From positions 98,585,157-98,649,156 of the forward strand of contig NC_080680.1 in assembly GCF_030445035.2 (NCBI RefSeq): a DNA stretch of 64,000 nt. Reading direction: 5' to 3'. This stretch comes from Dasypus novemcinctus (lineage: Eukaryota; Chordata; Mammalia; Cingulata; Dasypodidae). Shown here one piece after another: positions 1 through 11,899 of this stretch. Below the pieces are notes generated by a model. The model made no database searches and was not told the origin of the DNA. It saw only the letters and a list, made by a program, of their open reading frames with translations. Every line of letters starts with the position of its first letter. The first letter of the stretch is position 1. Both the position numbers and the translations under genes were made by a program.

Positions 1-169
1 CCTAGAATGCAGGAAGCTGAACTATTTGGCAACCAGTGGTATATAATAATGAAAGTACTCTCTCATTCCTGAATGAGTTTCTTGCTTTGGCTTCTAGGAT
101 TCTTCCTTCCTCCCTGGCCACTCTCTGGATTCCTTAAACGTCAGAGGTTTTCAACATTCCCCTCTAGTC

Positions 170-1205
170 TTTATCTAATCTGATGCAAACCCATGACTTT
201 CAATGCCACTTGTACACTGATATTTGTATCTTCAGTTCAACTTTTCTCTGAACTCCAGAAGCTAATTTCCAACTGCCTACCTGATAGCTCATAGGCACCC
301 TAAACTCAAATGACCAAAACTGAAATTATCATTTTCTCCCATCTTCCCTCACTCTCCTTCAGTCCTATTCCTCCTCCAGTGCTCCCTAAGTAGTGAACAG
401 CACTCATGGAAGTAAGCCAGAAACCTGGGAGTCATTCTTAACATCTCCCTCTTCCTTTTCCCTACACCCAATCAATCACCAAAGCCCATCAATTCTACCA
501 CATAAATATCTCTCAAATTAGTCTACTTCTTTCTATCTCCACTCTAATCCAAACCTTTATCAAACTACTATAATAGCTTTTAAGTGATCTGCCTATAAGC
601 TCTCTGCCTCCCTCTCACCCATCACTAGTGTAGGGCCAGAGAACCAGAGTGATTTATTTTAAAAGTAAATCTTAGTGTGGACGTAGCTCAGTGGATGAGC
701 ACCTGCCTCCCATGTATAAGGTCCCAGGTTGAATCCCCAGGTCCTCCTAAGAAGGAAAAACAAAACAAAATGGTAAATCCACAATATTTACCATTACCTA
801 CAAGGTCCTCCATGATCTGGCCCTGTCTCTCTGGTCTCACCTCTGTCACTCATTCCCTCTCTGCAGATACTTTCTTCTGCTTCAAATGCTTGTTACCATT
901 TTCATGATGTTAATTCTTTGTCTTCCTTCAGAGATGAGCTCAGCTGTTGCATCCTCAGGAAACCCTTCCATGTAGGTACATACTCATCAAGGCCCCAGTT
1001 ACATACTTTCAAGCAATTTGTAGTTTTTCTCCAAATAACCACAGTTTGCAATTATGTTTATTCATATGATTATATGCTTAACATCTGTCTTCTCACTTAA
1101 CTGTAAGCTCCATGAGAGCTTATATTTTGTTTATCAATGTTTTCCTAATCTAGCAAAGTGTCTGGCCCCTAGCAGGGACTCAGTAAATGTTTGTTGAATG
1201 AATGA
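170..1205 (+). repeat. LINE-2 (L2) 3' portion
   Basis: An ancient L2 fragment in sense orientation. Recognisable L2 stretches include the 'acctgggagtcattcttaacatc' region near 425-445, the 'catgatctggccctg' region near 811, and the typical L2 3' end near 1100-1205 ('ctgtaagctcc...', then 'tgtttgttgaatgaatgaatg'). No open frame survives. A short SINE at 672-772 interrupts it. Family identity is from memory of the consensus. Confidence 0.75.
672..772 (+). mobile_element. Short tRNA-Ala-type SINE (DAS-like)
   Basis: The head resembles tRNA-Ala, with an A box ('gtagctcagtgg') and a B box ('ggttgaatcccc'), followed by a short A/C-rich tail. A 7-bp direct repeat (gtaaatc, 665-671 and 773-779) flanks it, consistent with L1-mediated insertion into the L2. 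Confidence 0.75.
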
Positions 1206-1214
1206 ATGGATGAA

Positions 1215-1870
1215 GTTATCTTCCACTCGTCCCTCACCCTCATCCATCCAGATATTGATTATACCTCTGAAATATTTCTAAATTCATCTCCATCCATCCA
1301 TCTTCACAGTCATTTGTATCATCTCTTCCTTATACTAATATGATACTCCCCTAATTGGCTTTCAATCTTCCTTTGCCTCACCCCTAATCCACCCTCCACC
1401 TTTGGCTCACTTAACTCATAGAAAGAAGAAAAGTTTAATGGTTCCCACTGCCTGTAAGTCTAAACATTTCAGCACTACCCACAGGACTTGCTACAATCTG
1501 GCTCCAACCTTGCTGGCCTAATCTCTCACCTTTCCCCACCATGCATCCTACCCTCTAGTCATCTTTTTACTGTTTCGTGGGTTTTGCTCATGCTCTCCTT
1601 GAAATGGTATCCTTTTCTCTTCCTTCTCTACCAACTAAAATGTCACTTTATTTGTGAAGGCTTTCCAGAAACTCACTTCCTTCAGGTAGAACTTATCTTC
1701 CCTCCATTAAAAGCACACATTCCATTGTATATTTTTTGCCTGCCCCAAAAGTAAGATCCACAAGTGGAGGGATAATGTCTTATTCATCTCTGAATTCTCA
1801 GTACCTATTTCAATGGCATATCATGAATGTACCTAATATTTTACAACTAGAATTCAGTCTGTTTAGAAAT
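1215..1870 (+). repeat. Second L2 fragment
   Basis: Another diverged sense-orientation L2 copy. It shows the 'ggttcccactgcctg' and 'acaatctggctccaacc' landmarks near 1440-1510 and a weak L2 terminus near 1745-1805. No coding potential is seen. The segment 1870-1991 continues on the far side of the L1 insertion (from 5444) and looks like an older interspersed repeat that the L1 split. Confidence 0.6.
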
Positions 1871-2008
1871 CACCATCCCCACATCCATATTGCAATATAT
1901 CATACATACAGAAAAGTACACATATCATAAGTGTACAGCATCATGAATTTTTATACAGTGAACACAGTCTGTGTAATCAGTATCCATTTGAAGAACAGAA
2001 CATTAGAA

Positions 2009-5000
2009 GAGTATGACTAAGGAGCTCCAAGAGTTAGCTCATCCAACAGGGCAGTAGTAATCACCCAGAGCTACCTAAAGTACCTATATGAGGGCCCAGA
2101 TCAGAAGAGCATCCTGCAACATCCATGAAAGAATGGAAGGAGAGACTGCCTATATGCAGTGAAGTTGCGTGAATAGAGCATTCCACGCCGTGGAGGCCAG
2201 TGACCATCCAGTGACCACTGGAGGCACAAGCCACCTTGGGAGATATTCCATGGCTGGAGTTGGAAGCTCCATTTCCCAAAAACAGGGAAGGAAGAGATGG
2301 TTGGCCACCAACTTCAGCTAATGATTAGTAAATTAGGCAGGCTAAAATATATTCCTAAGAACAGCTAAAGTTTGAACCTGTCCAAGTCAGAAAGAGGCCA
2401 GCAGCTGCCATTTTAACTCCATACCCAGCATGAGGGGACGGAGGGCTGATTGAAAACACAATGACAGTAGGGACCTGCTTCTTTCCACACAGATCAGACT
2501 ACAGCCCTAGCCCAGGCTAGAGGTTCTAGTCAGAGCAATCAGGCAAGGAAAAGAAATAAAAGGCATCCAAATCGGAAAGGAAGAAGTAAAACTTTCGCTA
2601 TTTGTAGATGAATACCTTATACCTATAAAGTCCTAAAAAATCTACAAAAAAGCTGCTAGAGCTGATAAACAATTTCAGTAGAGTGTCAGGATACAAGATC
2701 AATCAGTGCTGTTTCTATAAACTAGTAATGCGCAATCTGAGGAGGAAGACAGGAAAAAATTCCATTTCCAATTGCAACTACAAGAATCGAATATATAGGA
2801 ATAAACTTAACCAAGTATGTAAAGCAACTATATTCAGAAAACTACAATGCATTGCTGAAAGAAATTTTAAGAAGACCTAAATAATTGGAAAAACATTAAT
2901 GCTCATGGATTGGAAAACTAAATATCATTAAGATGTTAATTCTACCCAATTGATATACAGATTCAATGCAATCCCAAAAAAATCCACCAGCATTTTTTTA
3001 ACAAATGGGAAACCAAATTATCAAATTTATTTGGAAGGATAAGGGGCCCTGAGTAGCCAGAAATATCTTAAAAAGGAAAAGTAAAGTTGGAGGACTTTCA
3101 CTTTCAGACTTTAAATCATATTACCTACCTACTGTGGTGAAAATGGCATGGTACTAGCATAAAGATAGACACATAGATCAATGGAACCGAACTGATGGTT
3201 CAGAAACAGACCCTCATATCTATGGTCAAATGATTTTTGACAAGCCTGTCAGACTTACCTGGCTGAGTAAGAACAGTCTATTCAACAAATGGTGCTGGGA
3301 GAACCAGATATCCATAGCCAAAAGAAAGAAGACCTCTCTCTCACACCTTATACAAAAATTAACCCAAAATGGATCAAAGACCTAAATATAAAAGTTAGAA
3401 TCATAAAGCTCCTGGAAGAAAATGTAGGAGAACATCTTCAAGATCTAGTGATAGGTGGTGCATTCTTAAACCTTACACCAAAAGTGCAAGCAATGAAAGA
3501 AAACATGGATAAATAGGACCTCCTCAAACTTAAACATTTTTGTGATTCAAAGGATTTCATCAAGAAGGTGAAAAGGCAGCCCACTCAATGGAAGGAAATA
3601 TTTGGAAACCACATATCCGATAAGGATTTGATTTCCATTCTATATAAAGAGATCGTACAACTCAACAATAAAAGAGGAAGCAATCCAATTTTAAAAATGG
3701 ACAAAAGACTTAAATAGACATGTCTCCAAAGAGGAGATACAATTGGTCGAAAAGCACAAGAAAAAATGTTCAATATCACTAGCTATCAGGGAAATGCAAA
3801 TCAAAATGACAATGAGGTATCATCTCACACTGCATAGAATGGCTGTTAATAAAAAAAAACAGAAAACATTAAGTGCTGGAGAGGATGTGGAGAAATAGGA
3901 ATACTCCTTCACTGTTGGTGGGACTGTAAAATGGTGCAACTGTTGTGGAAAACAGTTTGATGGTTCCTTAGGAAGCTAAATATAGAACTGCCATATGATC
4001 CAGCAATTCCTCTACTAGGAATATATCTAGAAGAACCGAAAACTGTGACACAAATAGGCATCTGCACACCAATGTTCACAGCAGTGTTATTCAAAATTGC
4101 CCAAAGATGGAAATAACCGAAGTGTCTATCAACCAATGAATGGATAAATAAAATGTGGTATATGCATAGGATGAAATACTATGATGAGATAAGAAGAATT
4201 GAAATTGGGACATATATGATAAGTGGCTGAATCTTGAAGACATTAAGCTACGTGAATATAAGCCAGACACAAAAGGACAAATATTGCATGATCTCACTAA
4301 TATGAACTAAATACGAAGAATAAATGCATAGAGTTAAAACCTGGAGTATAGGCTATTAGGAGATAAAAGGAGGGCTGAGAAGAACTACTGATGCTTAATG
4401 TATATAAAAGTTTTAATTAACTTGACTGTAGGGAAGCGGATTTGGCCCAACAGGGCATCCGCCTACCAAAAGGGAGGTCCAAAGTACAAACCCAGGGCCT
4501 CCTGACCCGTGTGATGAGCTGGCCCACGCACAGTGCTGATGCACGCAAGGAGTGCTCTGCCACGCAGGGGTGTCCCCGGCATAGGGGTGCCCCACGCACA
4601 AGGAGCGTGCATTGTAAGGAAAGTCACCCAGTGCAAAAAAAGTTCAGCCTGCCCAGGAATGGCGCTGCACACACGGAGAGCTGACGCAGCAAGATGACGC
4701 AACAAAAAAAGAGACACAGATTCTGGGTGCCGCTGACAAGAATACAAGCTGACACAGGAGAACACACAGCAAATGGACACAGAGAGCAGACAACTGGAGA
4801 GGCAGGGAAGGGAAGAGAAAAATAAATTTTTTAAAAAAATTAACTTGACTGTAAATGTGTGGAAATGGATAGAGTTGATGGTAACATAGTATAGTGAGTA
4901 GCACCTGCTTTAAAAATGGGATTGTGGCTGAAAAGGGTAGTCTAGGGATGTAAAGTCAATTGATAGAAAGCTAGAGAATAATCTAGGGACTGAATGACAC

Positions 5001-5426
5001 AGTGAACCCAAAGGTGGATGAGAATTGTGCTTAATAGCACAAATGTAAGAATGGCCTTCTGTGAACTAGACTGGATGTACCTTACTATTTCAGGGTGATG
5101 GAAAGGTAGAGAAGCATGGGAAAAGCACCATTACTGTAACCTATGGACTATAGTTAACAGTGATACTGTAATATTCTTGCACCAATGCCAAAGATGTACT
5201 GTGTTAATAATAGTGGGGTATGCCGTAATAGTGGGGTATGGAAAAATGTATGCTGTGGGCCTTAGTTAGTGGTAATAGTCTGATAATATAATCTCATAAT
5301 CTGTAACAAATGTTCCACAATGGTGTGGTATGTTGGTGAAGGGTCGTTGTATGGGAATTCTACACTTGAGTCTGATTGTCCTGTAAGTTCACAACTTCTG
5401 TAAATAAAATATATATTTTTAAAAAG
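2009..5426 (+). mobile_element. Old L1 copy, internally deleted or spliced
   Basis: A sense-strand L1 ending in an A-rich tail near 5400-5426. A 17-bp direct repeat (1992-2008 and 5427-5443) marks it as one retrotransposition event. From about 2515 it matches L1 ORF2 from just upstream of the reverse transcriptase FADD region through the C-terminus, all degenerate, followed by a 3'UTR. The first 500 bp (2009-2515) is not ORF2 and resembles a 5'UTR, so the N-terminal half of the element is missing between two segments of one insertion. A SINE (4431-4837) landed in the 3'UTR. Confidence 0.85.
4431..4837 (+). mobile_element. Long DAS-type SINE
   Basis: About 405 bp. A tRNA-Ala-like head of about 75 bp (A box 'tggcccaacagg', B box region 'gtacaaaccc') is followed by a body with 'cacgcaaggagtg', 'cagcctgcccaggaatgg' and 'gagagctgac' blocks, then a purine-rich stretch and an A-rich tail. 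A perfect 16-bp target duplication flanks it (4415-4430 and 4838-4853). Used here as the reference for the other long copies. Pol III would transcribe it from the A and B boxes. Confidence 0.92.
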
Positions 5427-5443
5427 AGAACAGAACATTAGAA

Positions 5444-6890
5444 CATTGCCAGAATGCCAGAAGACCTCTTGTGCCTCTCTTCCAGTCACTACTGCCCATA
5501 TATGAGTAATCACCATCCTGATTCCAACACCAGAGATTTCTGAATTATTTTTTAACTTGATATAAATGAATTCATAAAGTATTACGCACTCTTTTATGTC
5601 TGTCTTTTTTTTGTTAAACATTGCTTTTAAAATTTATGTTTGTCTCAGGCTGTTTGAAAAGTATCTGGCTACTTCAAATCTCTCATGCTTCCTATTGCTT
5701 ATCCACAAGTCAATTTTATTGAAGTTTAGGTCTTCCAGAAGGAATAAAGCATTTATTGATTAAAGTGATCTTTTTCGATGTCCTTTATTTTTCAGACAAG
5801 AATAAGGCCCAAAATGGTAATGACTCAGTCAGTCACAGTACTGGTTAGTAGCAATGATGTGAATCAGTTCTTCTCTCAAATTAATTTTTAAGTCAAATCA
5901 AATAGTTAATCTATTAGAATGTAAGTTCCATGAAAGTGAGGATGTTATTCTAATGCATGCCAGGCCTAGAACAGAGCCTGGCAGAAAGTAAATACTTAAT
6001 ATTTGTTGAAAGAATTAGTCAAGAAGAATATAGAACAGATAAAATGGTATTTGTACCTTGGAAAAGGGATATCTTCATGAACAACATTAGTCCTCAATAG
6101 CAAGAGTCCTGATTTACAAGGTTGGGTTTATGCAAAAAGATTTTCATGATATACAGTTGCTCTTACAAGTATGTTCATTCTAAAATAGGTCCAAAAATTA
6201 ACATTTTGCAAAACCTATAAATTTGGCAAAACTTTAGACAAAAAAAAATCTTGTAAGATATAGACCTTGGGCAAGGCTGCAGAAAAGTTATCCTACCTTT
6301 GCTCGGTATCTGTAATCACCTCTGCTCTGACTACTTAAAAAATGAAGGAAAATACAAATTATTTCTTAGGAAAAAAGTTTATTAAAATAGAATATTAGGT
6401 TAAAGTAGTTTTCAATCTAAGGATTTTATATAACTCAAGTTTTAATGCTATATAATTCACATCAGAAAGGGATATTCTAAAGGAATGATGTGTGAACACC
6501 TTCATATACTATATAATATGCCCTCTTACAGTCAAACAGGTATTATCATTCAGGCTGGGATCATGATGAATCTTATTTTTTAAATGGCTGTACATGTACA
6601 TGTAAAGGAGAGTTGCCAATAATAGACTCAATCAATTAACCAGTATTTAGCAGGTGTAATACCCTTCGTAGACCATTCTAAGAAGGATGAACTTGCTCAA
6701 AACATTTCTGGAATTCTTTCAGAATTAATTTACAAGTCTTACAAGGAAATCAGACCCATCACTACAAATATACTTTGTTTTTATTTTCCCAGTTTAATCA
6801 CTGACCTTATAAATTTTGGCTACCACCAAAAATCTAATCCTCTCTAAAAAAGATGTGATTTGCCACCACTGAAGTTAATTCCAAAGAATA
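5444..6890. other. Unassigned AT-rich DNA
   Basis: No gene seen. The first 180 bp continues the repeat interrupted at 1991. A weak L2 3' end ('gtaagttccatgaaagtgagg...aatatttgttgaa') lies near 5910-6015. The rest is AT-rich DNA without a recognisable element. Confidence 0.5.
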
Positions 6891-6892
6891 CA

Positions 6893-7135
6893 AAGCTAGT
6901 GGCTATATTTACTGTGGACTTACCATGCAACAAATATTGTACTAAGAGATGCATATGCATCATTTCATTGAAAGGATTAAATACAATGTTCTATGAGATA
7001 AGCATTATCATCTCCCGTTTTACAGATGAAGAGGTTAAATAATTTGTCCAAAATCTCATAGCTAATTGGTTGTCAAGACTTGAATCTCAATCTGATTCCA
7101 AAGCCCATGTTCTTAACCACCATGTCATACTGTTG
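6893..7135 (+). repeat. MIR element
   Basis: An ancient MIR SINE in sense orientation. The core shows 'atctcccgttttacagatgaagagg', then 'ccaaaatctcatagct' and the 'tgttcttaaccacc' terminus. No target duplication is visible after this divergence. Confidence 0.8.
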
Positions 7136-7256
7136 ATTAAGGTCTCTGAAGTACAGATCAGGTTTGACTTGCTATCTAGGGCCTAGCATTGTACCTCACA
7201 CAAAACAGACTTCAATAAATGCCATTAAATGACATGGCTTAAAGAATGACATACAC

Positions 7257-7461
7257 TTGGGGGGTAGATATAGCACAAGTGGTTGAGCATCTGCTTCCCA
7301 CGTACGAGGTCCTGGTTTCGATCCCTGATACTGCCCAAAAACAAAACAAATGGAAAAACCTACTCTCATTGGGGAGCAGATATAACTCAGTGGTTGAGTG
7401 TCCTCTTCCCATGTTAAAGGTCCTGGGTTCAATCCCTGGTACCTCAAAAAAAAAAAAAAAA
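7257..7461 (+). mobile_element. Two tandem short tRNA-Ala-type SINEs
   Basis: Two short DAS-like heads in the same orientation, about 7257-7351 and 7370-7461. Each has an A box ('agatatagcacaagtgg' and 'agatataactcagtgg') and a B box ('ggtttcgatcc' and 'ggttcaatcc'). The first ends in an A/C-rich tail and the second in a 17-18 nt A run. They may be a dimer or two insertions targeting one A-rich tail. Confidence 0.8.
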
Positions 7462-9089
7462 CACTATAAAAACAATTTCTGAAGGAGAAATGGAAAATTT
7501 TATATAAAGACAGCATCACTGAAATCATTATCTGCCCTCCCACGGTAACGAGTTTGAAGGTAACAACAACAACAAAAAAGGTGCATTTATTTTTTAGTCA
7601 CTTGTTATTTCAGTTAACTATCACATTACGGCCAAGAGCCTTGTTCCAATACTACAGAGTTCACTACTTTAAACTCCAAACTTACGTGTCTGTACTTTCT
7701 CTTTATTTCCTCATGCTTTCCTTTCCTCATACATGTGAACCAGAAAAACTTCCCACCAATTCGCAAAACTGTCATTTATGCCAAAGCCATAGGCTTTTTA
7801 TCTGATTTCAAAAGTGTGGTAAAAAATATTTATGCTTTATATATCATCACATCATTCTGCCGTGGGGGAAAAAAAAGTATCTTAGTAATTCTACTGATTC
7901 TGCGTGAAGCTGTACTATGGTGTACTTCTAAGTAAGAATAATACACCCAAACTTGATTAAAAAAAAAAAAAAGGCATGCAATTGGAAAACAAAATTTTAT
8001 TTATTCCTGAGTTAAATGTAATTTTCATAAGGGCAAGAGATTTAAAAAACAGGGGGGAGGGAAGGGGAGAAAGGGCTCCGTTGCCACTATACATATTTTT
8101 TCCATCCCATATACAAAAGGAGATTTAAAAAAAAAAAAATTGGAATAATAGCGCATGCTATATGCCACAGCTGTACTCAATACCACGTTTCTTGATTAAA
8201 GTATAAAGAAATCTGTATTTTTACCTCAATGCAATTATTTTGTGTTTTGCATATTAGTCTTCTCTCCAAATTCTCAAAATGTCAAACCATCCCTGAATCC
8301 CTCATATAACACTGTAATGACCAAGACTCTCACTAGATAATCATGAGGTACTTGGTTACCTCTCCTGATCAGTAAAACTCAGGCTCACTCACTCAGAAAG
8401 TTAAATACACACACACACACACTAAAATGATTTCAGCTCCTTCCTTTTATGAATCATAACACCAAAGATTAAATGATAGTTCCAAAGTCACAATGCCATC
8501 ACCAGACATGCCAGATCCCCTCCCCAGGTTTCCGTAGGTCTTGTCTTATAAAGCCTGGATACAGAAACAATAGATATTAGGATCTTATAGAACAGCTAAT
8601 TCATTAAACTGGGTTTAGGGATTTGCTGTGTTTGAGAATGGCTGGCATTATTTTAGAGACTACTGCCTGAAGGAAGTAAATGCTGAATTACAATTTTAAG
8701 GGTGAGATGGGGATGTGGCCTAACCCTAGGATGTGGTTTTCAATCACATGACTAAAGACCAATCAATGGAAAAGAGAAGACAGAGCTGAAAGGCAGGGCT
8801 GGAGAAAGTGAAAGGTGGGATGAAGAGAAAATAAGAAAAACAAGACAAGAGCTGGAGACACATTTTGAAGGTCCAGAAAGGAGTCTCCGAACAAGAGGAA
8901 ACCATTGAAATAAAGTGATAAGCAGAATTATATGGCATAGCAACAAAACACTATCCCACTTATCACCCCCAAACCTGGTATCTGAATGCTGTAAAAATCC
9001 AATCAATCACAGTTGAATAGAGACTGCAGCCTCCACCTCTCATCAGGCTTTCTTAACAATCAAGATGGAAAATCTTCTTTGGTCTTTTC
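7462..9089. other. Unassigned intergenic DNA
   Basis: No gene or clear repeat recognised. It holds a short (CA)n tract at 8408-8422, poly-A runs near 7960 and 8127, and a purine-rich patch near 8050-8085. Confidence 0.5.
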
Positions 9090-9745
9090 CAAATTAGAGC
9101 CAGACCTCAATAAACCCCAAACCTTCCATCTCTTTCCCTAACCCATCCCAGTATTCAAATAGCCATGCCCATTTCTTGACCCTCATATCCATCCCTCTCT
9201 ATGCCAATATTTTAAACTTTAACTCTTTAATCCCATCTTCATTCTATACCCAATTTAAAAACCTTTCCTCTCTAACCTTCTCTAGCCCTTTCACGTATCC
9301 TGATTCCCTTTCTACTCCAAAATCCCTAATCCAGCCACCGTTCTTTCCAAAGTCAACTCCCCCCTTTCCTACTGCCTGTCTCTGCCTACAATCCTTCTAA
9401 ATCCCATTCGCTAGCCAACTTTTCCCACAAATTCTACCCCTATTCCTTAATATTGTATTAGCCTCCCCTATTTCTCTACTGTTGCTCCTTGCCTCAACAC
9501 TTTTATACTCTCCAACTCAGCAGATACCCTGATATCAACATCCATTCTAATACTGTGGCCTCCAATTATTCCCCTTCCCAAACAAAATACTTAAACCACC
9601 CATTTTTCCTCATGCCTATCCAACTGCCTACCTATCTGCCTTCTCCTTCTAACACTTGGCACCTATACCTCTCTCCATCCTATTAACAAGTTGATTTCCC
9701 CTCTCCTATTGCTCTCCAATCTATTCAGATATCCTGAAACCCAAG
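9090..9745. other. G-depleted, pyrimidine-rich strand-skewed block
   Basis: The plus strand is nearly free of G over about 650 bp, built from C, T and A with scattered single Gs. It is not a simple tandem repeat. A second block of the same character (about 10636-10960) leads into the CpG island, and the 9746-10635 interval between them contains MIR/L2 remnants. No reading frame looks coding. Confidence 0.7.
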
Positions 9746-10635
9746 CTTCCCCATAATATATTTATTCAGTCAATTTGATTGAACTTTTTTTTTAAGGTAG
9801 GCAAGGGTACTAAAGAGTTTATTAAGAAACAAGAAAAACAAGAAAAGTATACAGTCCATGGACTGTGGGCATATTGCAGGGTGAGTTGTGCTGATTAAAC
9901 AACTTCTATGTGCCAAGAACTGTGCTAGACTCAACACAAATTGAGACTGCAGGGTTCCTACACTCAAGATGCACAATAGGATTGTAACTCTTATTACATG
10001 GTCCCTGCACAAAGTAGTCTCCTTTATAACAATTGGATGACATGATTATTTATGAAACTACTTGTTTCTTCCCTGCTTCCCCTTCTAGACAGTAAACAGG
10101 GAACATATATGTCTTGTTAGGTGCATGGCAAGTATTAGTTGAGTGACTGAATGAATGAATTACAGCCAAGCACTCTAAAGATTACCAAATTTAAATCTTC
10201 ACAGATGCTGTATAACATCAGAATTATTACTCTCATTTTACAAGAGTCAGTGAATCATTAACAGTTAAGAGCTTGGATTCTGAGACCATCAGCCTGTGTT
10301 CAAGACCTGGTTTTCCACCTGCTAACTCTGCCTCATCAAAATTCTTTATTTAATTTCTCTGGGCCCTAGTTTCCTCAAGTTTAAAATGGGGATATTTTAA
10401 ATTCTAAATGAGTTAATACGTGTGAAGAACTTAGAATTGTATCTAACACTTAGCATTCAAAAGTGGTTAGCAATTATTTTTACAAATGAGGAAACATACG
10501 CTTAAAAAGGTTAAGGAACATGCCCAAAGTCACAGAGCCAATTAAGTAACTAGGCACAAGGTGACAGAATCAAGACTTGAACCCAAACATGCTTGACATC
10601 AAAATCCACTAGTCTCTGAAGCATTATACAACGCA
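9746..10635 (+). repeat. MIR and L2 remnants
   Basis: Two MIR-like segments in sense orientation: 10262-10462 ('gagcttggattctgag', 'cctagtttcctca', 'aaaatggggat') and 10480-10632 ('aaatgaggaaac', 'cccaaagtcacagag', 'gacttgaaccc'). A short L2 terminus ('tgagtgactgaatgaatgaat') lies near 10130-10165. The remainder is unassigned. Confidence 0.65.
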
Positions 10636-10639
10636 GTGT

Positions 10640-11800
10640 TCGCTCGTCCCCTCCTTTTCACATTCCGTCCCAATATCCTAACTCTCGTCTTTTTCCATAT
10701 ACTCCATTCCGATACCTTAAAATCCCCCAAGACACCATCCTTTCTTTATCCCTGCCTTTCCTTACAGACACCCGGTACACCTCAGTCCTTCCCCTCCTCC
10801 CCCCTGTGGCCGGACCCCCATTCTTCTCGGCGCTGCACCCAACATTCATACCTCCCCACCCTGGTCCCCCACCCCCTACTGCCCCCGCCGCCCATGGCTG
10901 TCCCCTCAGCCCCCGACTCCACACACTTCATCCCAATCTCCCTCCTTCATCCTCCGCCCCACGCCTGCTCCAGACCCTCCCATTCCTCCCATCCAATCCC
11001 AACACGCTGGCACACGCCCCCGCCCCGAGTCCATCCCGGGCCGGTCCACCCCACACTAGGTGCCGGCCCTCCAGCCTTCGCCTCCAGCTCCCACCTTTCC
11101 GTCGGGACCCAGGGAAAAAGTTTCGACCCCGGGGGCATTCACTGCCTAGGACCCTGACCGAGCAGCCGGGCTAGACGAGGCGAGCCGAGGGACACGCTTG
11201 TCATTCCCTTTGGGCGCGTAGCGGCGCGGCGGCCATTTTGTTGTGTTGTGCCGGTTGCCTTGGGACAGCGCGCGGCATGGGCGGGGCCTGCCTCGGTCAC
11301 GCCCTCCAGCCCGGAACCGTCGGGAGGGGCGGGGTGAAAATTCCCGCCGCCTTTGCTGCCTTTGCCGCCTTGGCCACTGGCGCGCAAAGGCGCCCGGGAT
11401 CCTTGGGTGCGTGGCTTGCGATCACGCGGAACTGGCGAGCTGCGGCGTTGCGAACGCCCAGGTCGCGATGCCCTCAGCATTGGCGGTGCGGACGCTGCGG
11501 CGCCGCAGTCGCCGGCAAGGCAGTCTTCCTTCGCCGTGACTGAAGCTGCAGTCGCTTCATCACAAGACTCGGACAGGACTCTTTTGGGGGCTAGGCCAGA
11601 GGACGACAGATGTAGAGGGGTGTCACCAGCATCCCGACCTCTGACGCTGGCCTGCTGGGCTTGAACTGGTGAGCCTCGCACATGCCTCTCCTTGCACGGA
11701 GTGTTTGTGAGGCGAATTTTCTTCTTCAGGGACCAGACAGGCCGGACATTGACGAACCTTGGCGCGAACACAGCTTGGGCTGCCATTCCCGCTGAAGGTT
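10640..11800. promoter_or_regulatory. CpG island, candidate (bidirectional) promoter
   Basis: CpG-dense and GC-rich, strongest at 11000-11560, unlike the AT-rich surroundings. It contains GC-box sequences ('ggggcgggg' near 11326, 'gggcggggcc' near 11280), a YY1-like 'ggcggccattttg' near 11228 and an E2F-like 'ttcccgcc' near 11341. No TATA box is obvious. A plausible plus-strand splice donor, 'ctg|gtgagc', has its GT at 11669-11670. It is the only stretch of the window outside mobile elements that looks like a host promoter. The gene it drives is not identified; it could be coding or noncoding and in either direction. Confidence 0.65.
11139..11786 (-). CDS. Unrecognised 215-codon ORF in the CpG island
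   Basis: A minus-strand ORF starting MAAQAVFAPR at 11786. The start has a fair Kozak context (G at -3, G at +4). The N-terminus is basic and moderately hydrophobic, the remainder rich in A, G, R, P and S. I recognise no domain. Long open frames arise by chance in CpG islands because stop codons are AT-rich, and other frames here are open too. If real, it is probably only a first coding exon that continues leftward after splicing. Against it, the composition simply mirrors the GC content. Confidence 0.2.
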   Translation of the reverse strand: MAAQAVFAPRFVNVRPVWSLKKKIRLTNTPCKERHVRGSPVQAQQASVRGRDAGDTPLHLSSSGLAPKRVLSESCDEATAASVTAKEDCLAGDCGAAASAPPMLRASRPGRSQRRSSPVPRDRKPRTQGSRAPLRASGQGGKGSKGGGNFHPAPPDGSGLEGVTEAGPAHAARCPKATGTTQQNGRRAATRPKGMTSVSLGSPRLARLLGQGPRQ

Positions 11801-11899
11801 AAGGTAGTGAATGAGACCAGACCGGGCAGCGACCATTCCTGTGGGCCGTGGACGTGAATATCCTCTGGTTGGTGATAGGGACGCTAAAGGAAGAAGCAT

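Noticed and set aside
4431..4505. tRNA-Ala-like sequences at SINE heads as tRNA genes
   Set aside because: All lie at the 5' end of SINE bodies with A-rich tails and target duplications, and the stem pairings are degraded. They are SINE promoters, not tRNA genes.
11238..11664. Three overlapping plus-strand frames of about 100 codons in the CpG island
   Set aside because: Mutually overlapping frames with CpG-driven composition and no recognisable domain; at most part of a noncoding first exon.
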